From Gemmatales bacterium (GTDB lineage: Bacteria; Planctomycetota; Planctomycetia; Gemmatales; HRBIN36): a DNA stretch of 50,556 nt. The stretch lies in assembly GCA_025056555.1 (NCBI GenBank), contig JANWVZ010000003.1:1-50556 (forward strand). Reading direction: 5' to 3'. The notes beneath the pieces were generated by a model. That model saw nothing but the letters and a program-made list of their open reading frames with translations. It was not told the origin of the DNA and made no database searches. The position numbers and the translations under genes are program-made. Below, piece after piece: positions 26,944 through 34,892 of the stretch; the stretch's first letter is position 1, and every line of letters begins with the position of its first letter.

Positions 26944-29144
26944 ATAAGCATTCTGCCACAACTTCCGATTCCGTCACGGCTCCCCCGCCGCGGCGAATCC
27001 CCATTGCGAATTGGCTCCTAGCCGCTCTGATTCTGGCGCTGATCGCATGGTGGTTCTACGGCAAGCCGTGGCAACAAGTCCTCCAGAGCCTGACCAATGT
27101 GCTCTTGCTGCTGGGGGGCTTGACTCTGGTGATTTTTGTTCATGAACTGGGGCACTTCCTGGCTGCGAAATGGTGCGACGTACACGTAGAGACTTTCAGC
27201 ATCGGTTTTGGTTCCCCGATTCCGGGACTGTGGTTTCGCAAAGGCGAGACGCTTTACAAAGTGGCGTGGATTCCGTTAGGCGGATACGTCAAGATGCTGG
27301 GCGAGCTTCCTGGCGAGGAGTCGGACCCGGAGATACTCAACAATCCACGGGCCTATCAGAACAAGCCGGTCGGACAGCGCATGCTCATTATTTCCGCCGG
27401 GGTGATCATGAATCTCGTGCTTGGAGCCGGTTGCTTTATTTACGCCTATATGGCTGGAAAAAGTGAGGTGTTACCACTGGTCGGTTATGTCGAACCCGGT
27501 TCGCGTGCGGATCAGGCAGGTTTGGAACCTGGTTCGCTTGTGCTACAGGTCAACCGCAATGAACGGCCTGCCTTTGAGGACTTGATGTTTGCCAGCGCTA
27601 CAGCCCGCGCCGACGTAACGCAGATTTACCTGCGCTGGCAGACCCCCAACGGAGTGGTGCGCGACGCTTACATTGCCCCGCGAAGATTGCCTCACGATCA
27701 GCGCCCGCTACTGGGTCTGGGCCCTATGCCAGGATTAAGCCTGATTCGGATGGAGGTTGACAACGATGGCCCCGTTGCGCCGGACAGTCCAGCCGCGAAC
27801 CGAGGATTTCGTCCGGGAGATGTGTTGCTGGGGGTTCGGAGCGTGGGCCAGGGCTTCGAATATCGCCTTCTTTCACGAGAAGAGTATCAGAGCGGCCAAG
27901 CGGAACCGCGTATTCGTGGTCTGCGTCAGCTGAGTCGCGCGCTTTATCAGCTGCGGGAACAGCCGGTGGCTTTTCACGTGTGGCGACCTGAAACGGACGA
28001 AGAACATTGGCTTGAGGTGCCGCCTAACCCTGTGCGCTGGTTGGGCTTGACGCTCGAACTGGGTGCCATAGTCTCGATCAACCCGATTACCGAGCGGGCA
28101 TGCCAGTCCGACGCCCGGCTGCAAGTCGGAGACGTGATCACCGCAATCAATGGTCAAGCGATAGGGGATCCGTTCCGTCTGCCCGAGCGCCTCGAAGCGC
28201 TCGCGGGCCAAACGGTCAGCCTCACCGTGCGGCGCGGCGACCGAGAATTGAAGATTCCCGTCCGACCGCTGGCCGATGCTCCGTCATGGTGGGAATACGC
28301 CCCGTCCCGCCCCCTCGCCCCCTGGGCGATTCCTGCCCTGGGCATTACTTGCCGCATCGAGCCGGTCTTAGTGGCAGACCTGGACACGGAGCGTTTTCCC
28401 GCCCGCGACGCCGAATCCCAGCAACCTGTGCGGCTACCGGCTGGTACGCGGTTTACTCACATTGAACTTCAGGACCGTTCGATGCGCAATCCGGGCACTT
28501 GGCGGACGATCAGTTACCGGTTTGGGGAGGATGAAACCGCCGCAGACGTGGTCGCCTGGCCTTATATTTTCTGGTCGCTCCAAAGCACCTTAGTCAGCGC
28601 CGAGGTCATTCTCAGCGTGCAGATTCCTTCCGAAGATGGCCCCGTTACCCAACGAGTGCGCTTATCCGCCAGGAGCATGTCCGACTGGTTCAATCCCGAC
28701 CGCGGCCTGATGCGCGACCGCGAAAAACTCGTCTATTATGCCCCCGATCCGTTCCAGGCCATTTACCTCGGCCTTCGCGATACCCATCGCACAGTGGTCA
28801 ACATCTACCTGACCTTGAAAAATCTGTTCACCGGCGACATCTCCATCCGCTTACTCAGCGGCCCGATCGGTATTGCGGAAATGGGTTACGGCATGGCCAG
28901 CCTCGGCTTCAACTATTTCGTCTGGTTTATTGGAGTCATCAGCATCAACCTGGCGGTCATTAACTTCTTACCCATTCCCATCCTGGATGGCGGGCACATG
29001 CTGTTCCTGCTGATTGAAAAAATTCGCGGCCGTCCTGTCAGTCGCCGTGTGCTGGAATACGCGAGCATCGTTGGCCTGATGCTGATTCTGCTACTACTTA
29101 TTCTGGCCACTACGATGGACATCACCCGCTTCCTGAGCCGCTAA
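26928..29144 (+). CDS. rseP: Site-2 intramembrane metalloprotease, RseP-like, with enlarged PDZ region
   Basis: A zinc protease that cuts transmembrane segments, for example of anti-sigma factors. From the TTG start (738 residues) the order is: a transmembrane helix (about 25-45), a second hydrophobic stretch leading into the zinc motif FVHELGHFLA (about 70-80), the beta-loop SIGFGSP, and several hundred periplasmic residues with at least two PDZ-like segments (VEPGSRADQAGLEPGSLVLQ and DARLQVGDVITAINGQAI). Near the C-terminus come INFLPIPILDGGHM, the second catalytic motif, and a last helix. E. coli RseP is about 450 residues; the surplus lies between the PDZ repeats and motif NxxPxPxLDGG. 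The track's N-terminal 60 residues from 26748 are dxr read in another frame. Confidence 0.9.
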   Translation: MAQQLNKHSATTSDSVTAPPPRRIPIANWLLAALILALIAWWFYGKPWQQVLQSLTNVLLLLGGLTLVIFVHELGHFLAAKWCDVHVETFSIGFGSPIPGLWFRKGETLYKVAWIPLGGYVKMLGELPGEESDPEILNNPRAYQNKPVGQRMLIISAGVIMNLVLGAGCFIYAYMAGKSEVLPLVGYVEPGSRADQAGLEPGSLVLQVNRNERPAFEDLMFASATARADVTQIYLRWQTPNGVVRDAYIAPRRLPHDQRPLLGLGPMPGLSLIRMEVDNDGPVAPDSPAANRGFRPGDVLLGVRSVGQGFEYRLLSREEYQSGQAEPRIRGLRQLSRALYQLREQPVAFHVWRPETDEEHWLEVPPNPVRWLGLTLELGAIVSINPITERACQSDARLQVGDVITAINGQAIGDPFRLPERLEALAGQTVSLTVRRGDRELKIPVRPLADAPSWWEYAPSRPLAPWAIPALGITCRIEPVLVADLDTERFPARDAESQQPVRLPAGTRFTHIELQDRSMRNPGTWRTISYRFGEDETAADVVAWPYIFWSLQSTLVSAEVILSVQIPSEDGPVTQRVRLSARSMSDWFNPDRGLMRDREKLVYYAPDPFQAIYLGLRDTHRTVVNIYLTLKNLFTGDISIRLLSGPIGIAEMGYGMASLGFNYFVWFIGVISINLAVINFLPIPILDGGHMLFLLIEKIRGRPVSRRVLEYASIVGLMLILLLLILATTMDITRFLSR

Positions 29145-29196
29145 TGGCCCACGGTGATCTTGCCCTCCTTTTTTCCGATCCTGTGGGGATTTTGCC

Positions 29197-31017
29197 TCAA
29201 AATGCTGCAAAGCTGATAAAGAGGGACCAGGCGATGCCCAGTAGCCACCAGTAAGTACTGGGGACTGGGACAGACTCGTAACTCTCAATCCGCAGGCAGT
29301 CGGGCTCGGCCAGATATACGGTAACGTTGGGAAAGAGGGGTTCGGTCAGGGCCTGAGTTGGGGGCAGTAGTAGGGGATCGAATTCCCCTCCAGTGGCCGT
29401 GTGGATAATGCCCCCGACAAGCGGGAAGAGCGAACCGAGAAACTCGAAGAAACTTCGCGGCTCCGACTCGCTGAAGCCGACCAGGCGCGTTGATCTACCT
29501 GTCTTGAGTTGGTCCAGGATGCGCTGTGCTTCTGGCGAAGGGCGCCACCGCGCCCAGTGTTTCATTTCGCGGCGTAGGATGACGCCCTGAATCGGCTGCG
29601 GATAGAGCGAAAACAAAAGCCAATCGTCCACCACGGCCAAAGTGGGCACGATGGGCCAGGTGTCGAACAGGTCCCCGGCCCCCTGCATGTGCAGGCACAT
29701 CAGTTCGACTCCCCGATACTGTCGCCTTCGGAACTCCATCAGAATCCCATTCTCGAATTCGACCCGTTTCCACTTGGCCAGTACCTTGCGGGCCGCAGCG
29801 CTGTCCTTAAGTTGCACGCCAAGGATCACGCCCGTGGACAACACACCATCGGCGGTGGCGTCGCTGGTGAACCAGACGGAATCGAGATGCGGCAGCAGTT
29901 CTTCGAGTGTTTTCATGGCGGGGGCTTTCAGAAAACGTTGGAGGTAGCGCCGCACTTCCTGGGCTTCCTCAGGCCCCACGAGGACTTCTGCGGCGCCTTC
30001 GATGGTGCGCCGAAGTTCTTGAGCAAAAGCGGGGAGGTCGAGCTGGAAGACGGCAACGTCCCCTCGGGGCGATAACGGGGGCAGGGATTGCAGGTTTTGC
30101 AAATACGATTCGATGCCCGATTGGGTGCCGGGAAAGAGAGCGGCCAGACCGCGCCGCTTCCCCGTTGTCAGATGCACGCACAAGGTGCTGCGGAGAACTC
30201 GGTCTTCAGCGCCCAGGTGCCAGGTAATAGCGGGAATATCCTCCAAACCGCTGGCCGCCATCAGTTTTCTCATCTCGGGTCCCAATCGCTCCAGGGCCGC
30301 CATCAGGGGTTGGCCATAGACGTATCCCCGGAAGAAGCTGGTGTATCCCGGACCAGCCATCAGCCGTTTGTACCATTCGTTGTGCAGCACGCTGGGCCTC
30401 TTGCCTGCCAGGACCTCGAGGGTTGCCTCGGGGGATTCCGGCCCCACCAGCAATACCAGGTGTTCCGCTTCTGCCCACCAGGAAACATGCCAACCAGTGT
30501 CCCCAACCTGAATCTGTTGAATGTGCCGGTCCCGCAGTTGCACAGCGGCCAATTTCCACTGCTGGCTTCCCGCCAGCAGACGCAAGAGCTTGGAAACGTG
30601 CGGTTCCTCCTTGGCTTGGCGTGGCAATATCATCGTAATCTGCCAGCGCAGCTCGCCGGCATCGAGCACCTGCACGCCGACGACCAACCCGTCCTCCAAC
30701 ATGCGCCCCAAAACCGGGATCAAATGCTGCCGAAATACGGTGCTCACCACGGCTCCCGGCAAATTGTCCAACGCGTTGCCGATGGTCTCCCCCAGTTTCT
30801 GGACCGCTTCCCGCAAACCGTTGTGCCAAACTTCCGCCAGGGCTGTTTTTTGGAGGACCTGTTGGTGTCGGGCATAGCCGTCGTAACGCAGATAGATAGC
30901 GCATCGGCCATCGAGCAGCGCTTCGGGGGCCACTTGTCCTTCGGGCACGGGTGCCGCCTCGAGGACGCTCCACATCAGGAACCAGGTCACGAGCATACCA
31001 CTGATCCGCCACAACAT
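29197..31017 (-). CDS. Exported protein of unknown function with C-terminal anchor
   Basis: A 606-residue protein with a signal peptide (ISGMLVTWFLMWSVLEAAP) and a C-terminal hydrophobic segment (TYWWLLGIAWSLFISFAAF), so it is probably exported and held in a membrane. The body is a mixed alpha/beta sequence without cysteine clusters or recognised catalytic motifs; it resembles the DUF3352-like class of large planctomycete exported proteins in general pattern only. AGGAGAGG precedes the ATG at 31017. It converges with rseP (52 nt between stops). I do not recognise a family. Confidence 0.65.
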   Translation of the reverse strand: MLWRISGMLVTWFLMWSVLEAAPVPEGQVAPEALLDGRCAIYLRYDGYARHQQVLQKTALAEVWHNGLREAVQKLGETIGNALDNLPGAVVSTVFRQHLIPVLGRMLEDGLVVGVQVLDAGELRWQITMILPRQAKEEPHVSKLLRLLAGSQQWKLAAVQLRDRHIQQIQVGDTGWHVSWWAEAEHLVLLVGPESPEATLEVLAGKRPSVLHNEWYKRLMAGPGYTSFFRGYVYGQPLMAALERLGPEMRKLMAASGLEDIPAITWHLGAEDRVLRSTLCVHLTTGKRRGLAALFPGTQSGIESYLQNLQSLPPLSPRGDVAVFQLDLPAFAQELRRTIEGAAEVLVGPEEAQEVRRYLQRFLKAPAMKTLEELLPHLDSVWFTSDATADGVLSTGVILGVQLKDSAAARKVLAKWKRVEFENGILMEFRRRQYRGVELMCLHMQGAGDLFDTWPIVPTLAVVDDWLLFSLYPQPIQGVILRREMKHWARWRPSPEAQRILDQLKTGRSTRLVGFSESEPRSFFEFLGSLFPLVGGIIHTATGGEFDPLLLPPTQALTEPLFPNVTVYLAEPDCLRIESYESVPVPSTYWWLLGIAWSLFISFAAF

Positions 31018-31216
31018 ATTTCCTCTCCTTCTGGTGAAGTTATTTGGAATTGCGTCGCAGAAAGGTTAGTTATGCCATCAGAGAATTCAAGCCCTGGGCT
31101 AGACAGAGGGAAACAAGCGGGGGGGCAACACCGATGGGCCTTTGCCCATCTTGGCAGTGCCGACTCAGCCGTTGAACCTCGTATCGCGGCTTCGCCGAAT
31201 CGAGGCGGAGAATCCG

Positions 31217-32398
31217 TCAGGGTTCGGCTGGCCTGACAGCAGTGATGCGTTTGACCAGCATGGTGGCATAACAACCCCGCGGCAGAACACATTGCAGATA
31301 CAACTTGCGCTTGCCGCTCTGGAGTTCGTCCTGTTCGAGCTGGTAGGCCAAATCCTGCGGGAAAAACACTGCGGCGCGTTCTCCGCGCGAGAAAAACGGC
31401 TTGCGAAAATGGCGGAGGCGCAATTGGCGTAGCGTGATTTTTTCGGCCGCCAGAACATCTTCGAGAATCGGCCGCAGCGGATGATCTTCCACGAGTTTAA
31501 GCCGCGCGCTCAGGTAGGGTATCTGCAACGACTTCAAGGCGTGCCGTTGTTCAGGATTCAGTTGCCGATAAAACCACACCGGCCCCGTCTTTAATTCCAC
31601 CTCCCAGAGTTGTTGCGGTCGGCAATGTAATTCGAGCCAACGGCTCAGACAGCGGTTCCACAGGTAGCTTTGGTAGGCCGACAAATACAACGTTTTCAAT
31701 TCCATGTGCAGGCAGGCAAAGGCGCCGCGAAAATCCTGAGGATGGTCGCACAGATAACTGATGACGCTACGCACGTTGCCGCGGGGTAACTGTTCTTTGA
31801 GCTGCGACCAGTTCCCCCATTGCTTGCGGAGCAATTCCTTGAGTTTTCGGATTGAGCTGCGGTCGTGCTCGTGCGGTGCGCTGAGGGCCAGTTGAAGGGC
31901 CGTTTCGTAATCTTCGTGGATGAGATACCAAGCAATGAAACGCCGCTCCGGCGTGACCGAACCAAACCGCTGATCGTCGAAGTAATTAGGCACCCCATCC
32001 TGCTGCAGTTGCTCCAGACTTTCAAGGGCCAGCCGTGCTTCCGCGGCAGAGAGATCGCGAATTGTGATCGCGAACCGATTGCCGGTCACCAGTTTCGGAC
32101 CATACGGAACCCCGATTTGCCCCAAATAATGCAGATGCAGGTGCGTCTGTTTCAGGCCCCGGCGGGGACCGTGGAGAATACTGAGATACTGCGTGGTGCT
32201 GGCATGACGATCTTTGAGCCCCCCGTAGCCGATACGCCAGCGCGGGATTTTCCATTTGCGGCAAATGGCGTCGAGCGCCTCGGGAGTACCGAGCGACTCC
32301 TTCTCCAGGCGATAAAAGGCATAATTGCCTTCGCTGCCGGGCTGGACAGCGGTAAGTTCTTCGACGCGGAAATCCTGCGGTAGTTGTTTGAGTTTCAT
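31217..32398 (-). CDS. truD: tRNA pseudouridine(13) synthase TruD
   Basis: Isomerises uridine 13 in the D-arm of certain tRNAs to pseudouridine. The family motif GYGGLKDRHASTTQYLS holds the catalytic aspartate of GLKDR; NYFDDQRFG is the second signature and GNRFAITIRDLS a third. The inserted TRUD subdomain lies in the middle (about 150-300), and the 393-residue length is slightly above E. coli TruD (349). No ribosome binding site stands out before the ATG at 32398. Upstream on the same strand is the small hairpin RNA unit (32534-32603), whose transcript would point towards truD and could be its leader. Confidence 0.92.
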   Translation of the reverse strand: MKLKQLPQDFRVEELTAVQPGSEGNYAFYRLEKESLGTPEALDAICRKWKIPRWRIGYGGLKDRHASTTQYLSILHGPRRGLKQTHLHLHYLGQIGVPYGPKLVTGNRFAITIRDLSAAEARLALESLEQLQQDGVPNYFDDQRFGSVTPERRFIAWYLIHEDYETALQLALSAPHEHDRSSIRKLKELLRKQWGNWSQLKEQLPRGNVRSVISYLCDHPQDFRGAFACLHMELKTLYLSAYQSYLWNRCLSRWLELHCRPQQLWEVELKTGPVWFYRQLNPEQRHALKSLQIPYLSARLKLVEDHPLRPILEDVLAAEKITLRQLRLRHFRKPFFSRGERAAVFFPQDLAYQLEQDELQSGKRKLYLQCVLPRGCYATMLVKRITAVRPAEP

Positions 32399-32533
32399 GG
32401 TGGAGAGTCAGGCAACGACTGCCCAGCTTCGGTACGTCCGATTGCCCATCATGGTCGCGGATACCGTTACCCTGGAGCGTCGGGTTGTGCTACTTGGCAA
32501 GCCCAATCAACCGAAGTCCTCCCGGAACTAAAG

Positions 32534-32603
32534 TAAAAAGGCCGAGGGAGCGGTCTGAGACCGGTCGCCCAGGCAGCCCCAGAGGTAACCGCATCCCTCG
32601 GCC
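32534..32603 (-). ncRNA. Candidate small structured RNA with its own promoter and U-tract
   Basis: On the minus strand, a 10-bp perfect stem (GGCCGAGGGA with TCCCTCGGCC) opens at 32603, exactly where transcription from the TATAAT at 32610-32615 should begin. A second inner stem, GCGGT with ACCGC, stacks just inside, and the roughly 33-nt apical part can form further pairs. The closing arm runs straight into five U residues (32535-32539), so the whole RNA of about 70 nt is one long hairpin ending in a terminator. It does not match SRP RNA, 6S, tmRNA, RNase P or a cobalamin box by eye. It could be a free small RNA or an attenuator 135 nt before truD. Confidence 0.55.
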
Positions 32604-32631
32604 ACTGGTATTATAGACCCACGCCCAGTGG
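32602..32631. promoter_or_regulatory. Inverted repeat straddling the small-RNA promoter, possible operator
   Basis: CCACTGG (32602-32608) and CCAGTGG (32625-32631) form perfect 7-bp arms 16 nt apart, with the TATAAT between them and the -35 hexamer touching the outer arm. The half-site spacing of about 23 bp centre to centre, roughly two helical turns, suits a dimeric repressor. It might also be part of a longer RNA hairpin on the other strand. No regulator is identified nearby. Confidence 0.4.
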
Positions 32632-32637
32632 GGGCAA
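32610..32637 (-). promoter_or_regulatory. Strong promoter of the small RNA
   Basis: On the minus strand TTGCCC (32632-32637) and a perfect TATAAT (32610-32615) are 16 nt apart. Expected start of transcription is 32603 or 32604, the first base of the hairpin. This is one of the best housekeeping promoter matches in the window. Confidence 0.6.
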
Positions 32638-32851
32638 GCATCGCCACCGCGAATTTTCCGAGTTCCATGACTCATCAGTCCGAGCTCAGTCCGCGAGAAG
32701 TCTTGCGCTCTGCGGGGTGGGCGTCCTGGCTTGGGTTCGGTTCCCGCAGGTCGAGTCTCGCGTGGCCTGCGCTGCTGAATCTGAAGCGCGCCATAGAACT
32801 CGTTTGGGTGCGGCTGCAACTTGTCCCCCAGGGTTCGTTGGGCCTGAGAAT

Positions 32852-32857
32852 TATAAT
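32852..32857 (+). promoter_or_regulatory. Candidate -10 element of the DUF6717-like gene
   Basis: A perfect TATAAT lies about 60 nt before the ATG at 32918. The expected -35 region (CAGGGT) is poor, so the call rests on the -10 element and its position alone. Confidence 0.35.
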
Positions 32858-32917
32858 AGTGTGTCCCTGGCCCGGCGTTAGCGCCCCGAATAAGCCCCAC
32901 ACCGGCAGAGGTGCATC

Positions 32918-33295
32918 ATGGCTATTCCACAGCAGCCGGTACCGCGGAGGAACGTGATTTTCGTCATCCATCCGTATAAGTATCACGGCACCTGGGTGTT
33001 CGACGACCCGGACAGGGGCCTCAGCAAAGAGCCCTTTGTCGCAGGGGCCGATGTGGTCCTCGACCGCATTACCGCCCATATCCCGGAGGCTGAGCATGGC
33101 GTCACGATATTGTTTTCCGATCAGCCGTTTCCAGGGTATGAGCATGAGTTTGTGTGGATGCGCGACGAATTCGGGGGCGCCTGGTATACCGACCCGCGCA
33201 CTGGTCAGGAAGGCTGGCTCTGTTCGGCATTACTGCGTTACTTTCCCGAACCGCCGCCTCGGCTATACGTCCAAGTCCAGCCCAGAAAGAGTTAG
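32918..33295 (+). CDS. Small cytosolic protein, DUF6717-like
   Basis: A 125-residue protein without signal peptide or membrane segment. It reads NVIFVIHPYKYHGTWVFDDP, then EPFVAGADVVLDRI, LFSDQPFPGYEHEFVWMRDE and GQEGWLCSALLRYF: a compact alpha/beta domain rich in aromatic residues. I associate it from memory with DUF6717, a family of unknown function common in planctomycetes and some proteobacteria; the name needs a profile search. GCAGAGGTG lies before the ATG. It is divergent from truD and the small RNA and converges on the TPR gene, so it is monocistronic. Confidence 0.65.
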   Translation: MAIPQQPVPRRNVIFVIHPYKYHGTWVFDDPDRGLSKEPFVAGADVVLDRITAHIPEAEHGVTILFSDQPFPGYEHEFVWMRDEFGGAWYTDPRTGQEGWLCSALLRYFPEPPPRLYVQVQPRKS

Positions 33296-33439
33296 GGTTT
33301 CGCTCTGCCGCCCAATTAACCCACCAAGTGTAGCCGCGCGCATTTTCTCTTCGGCGATTGTACCACCCGCATGTCGCATTTGAGCCGAGGGACCAGCTAT
33401 GCGGGAGGCTCCGGGCTTCGATGCGGCGGGAAACGATCG

Positions 33440-34633
33440 CTAGGGCGCCTGAACTTTCCGGATTTTGCGTTCGGCTTCGCGTTTGAGTTGTTGGTCGCGA
33501 TGGCTGGGAGAAGCGAGCTCAATGGCTTTTTTCCAGGCCGCCACCGCCTGTTCCCGTTCTCCCAAGGCCAGGTGCACATCGCCGAGGTGATCGTAGAGTT
33601 CCGCATGCTGCCCATCTGGTAAGGCCACCGCCTGCAACAATAGTTTCTTCGCCTCCGCATACTGTTTTTTCTTGTAATAGACCCAGGCGAGGCTGTCCAG
33701 ATAAGCCGCGTTTTCAGGTTCTTTCTCCAGGGCCTTGCGGATCATTTTCTCGGCCTGGTCGAGGTTGCGATCATGATCGACCCAAATGTAACCGAGGTCG
33801 TTGTTATACGTCGGATTGTCCGGCTCTTTCTTGAGCAGGACTTGCAGGTATTCGGTGGCTTTATCCACATCGTTCATTTCCGCATACAGGCTGCCCAGCT
33901 GATAGCGAATGAAATCAGCAACTTTTTCGTTATTGGCTTGGGCCAGGGCCTTCTGGTAGAGATCGGCGGCTTTGCCGTACTGGCCGGTGAAACGAAGCAG
34001 CCAGGCCTCCCGCTGGAGGATGAGGGGGTGCTCATCGAGCCCGCGAACCGCCTTGAACTTGGCGAGGATATTGTTGGCATCGTCGAGACGGTTCAGGTAG
34101 GCATAGACGATGATCATCTGCAGGGTGACGAAGATTTTGCGGCTTTCCATTTCTGGGGTGCTCGCTTCCATTTCGAGGATTTCCCGCCCTAAGCGCTCGG
34201 CCTGGGCGAACTGGCGCGTGCGCATGGCCAGGCTCATCATCAGTTCCCGCAGCTCAAACTCGCGCATGGTACTCTTGATCAACCGCGCACGCTCCATCAG
34301 GAAGCGATAGAGTACTTCGGCACTTTGGAAGTCGTGGATTTCGTCGCACAGGTGCAGCACAATATAGGCGGCGTTGTAACCCAGGGGGCTGTCCTTCTGC
34401 TGGGCCAGTGCCACAGCTGCCTGCACCAGTTCCTTCAGTTGCTGGCGGGTGCGTTCGCGACTGAGCCGCTCAATGACAGCTTGAATCTGGTCGGTGCCGG
34501 TGATTTCGTCGAGTTTCAGCACCTCCAGTTCCCGATCGTTCCGCGGCGCGAGGTGGGCAACCGCCGCGGTAGCCCCCCCATGCAGCAACCCCACCAGGTA
34601 CAGGGCAACCGTCACCATACCAGATCGGTACAT
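33440..34633 (-). CDS. Exported TPR-repeat protein
   Basis: A 397-residue protein with a signal peptide (VTVALYLVGLLHGGATAAVA) followed by helical repeats. The clearest TPRs are in the C-terminal half: GQYGKAADLYQKALAQA, NDVDKATEYLQVLLKKEPDN, RNLDQAEKMIRKALEKEPEN, KQYAEAKKLLLQAV and GEREQAVAAWKKAIEL. It should act as a periplasmic protein-interaction scaffold; partners are unknown. The ATG at 34633 is favoured over the GTG at 34645, since GGAGG falls 5 nt before it. A TATAAT 40 nt upstream suggests its own promoter, separate from the methylase gene. Confidence 0.82.
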   Translation of the reverse strand: MYRSGMVTVALYLVGLLHGGATAAVAHLAPRNDRELEVLKLDEITGTDQIQAVIERLSRERTRQQLKELVQAAVALAQQKDSPLGYNAAYIVLHLCDEIHDFQSAEVLYRFLMERARLIKSTMREFELRELMMSLAMRTRQFAQAERLGREILEMEASTPEMESRKIFVTLQMIIVYAYLNRLDDANNILAKFKAVRGLDEHPLILQREAWLLRFTGQYGKAADLYQKALAQANNEKVADFIRYQLGSLYAEMNDVDKATEYLQVLLKKEPDNPTYNNDLGYIWVDHDRNLDQAEKMIRKALEKEPENAAYLDSLAWVYYKKKQYAEAKKLLLQAVALPDGQHAELYDHLGDVHLALGEREQAVAAWKKAIELASPSHRDQQLKREAERKIRKVQAP

Positions 34634-34672
34634 GATGGCCTCCACTTCCTTCAGGACAAAGGGTTTGCCCTC

Positions 34673-34678
34673 ATTATA
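34673..34678 (-). promoter_or_regulatory. Candidate -10 element of the exported TPR gene
   Basis: Perfect TATAAT on the minus strand, 40 nt before the ATG at 34633. No good -35 is seen at normal spacing. Confidence 0.4.
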
Positions 34679-34892
34679 AGCTGGGTAGACTTTTCCTTGC
34701 GCGGACGATGCGGACCAGCCGGGCGCACTCGGCTTGAGACGCTCGTCGCTGGCCAGGACCTCCGTCTCCTCTGACTATGCTAATCAATACCAAGTCTTTT
34801 GGCCAAGAGCAATTAGCCTGAACGGTGCTGCGGACCTTGCTCCCAACGGTTGACGCGCGATAGCGTCCAACCTCTGGAACCGACCTGTCGCT

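Noticed and set aside
31134-31151. GATGGGC-cttt-GCCCATC hairpin downstream of truD as a terminator
   Set aside because: Perfect 7-bp stem but no U-tract on either strand, so it is not supported as an intrinsic terminator.
30088-31236. Long plus-strand ORF of 382 codons
   Set aside because: It is the antisense shadow of the exported protein gene at 29197-31017; no start signal or family features.
32534-32631. Cobalamin riboswitch or SRP RNA, suggested by GGCCACTGG and the long hairpin
   Set aside because: The other conserved B12 box elements and the SRP apical loop sequence are missing.
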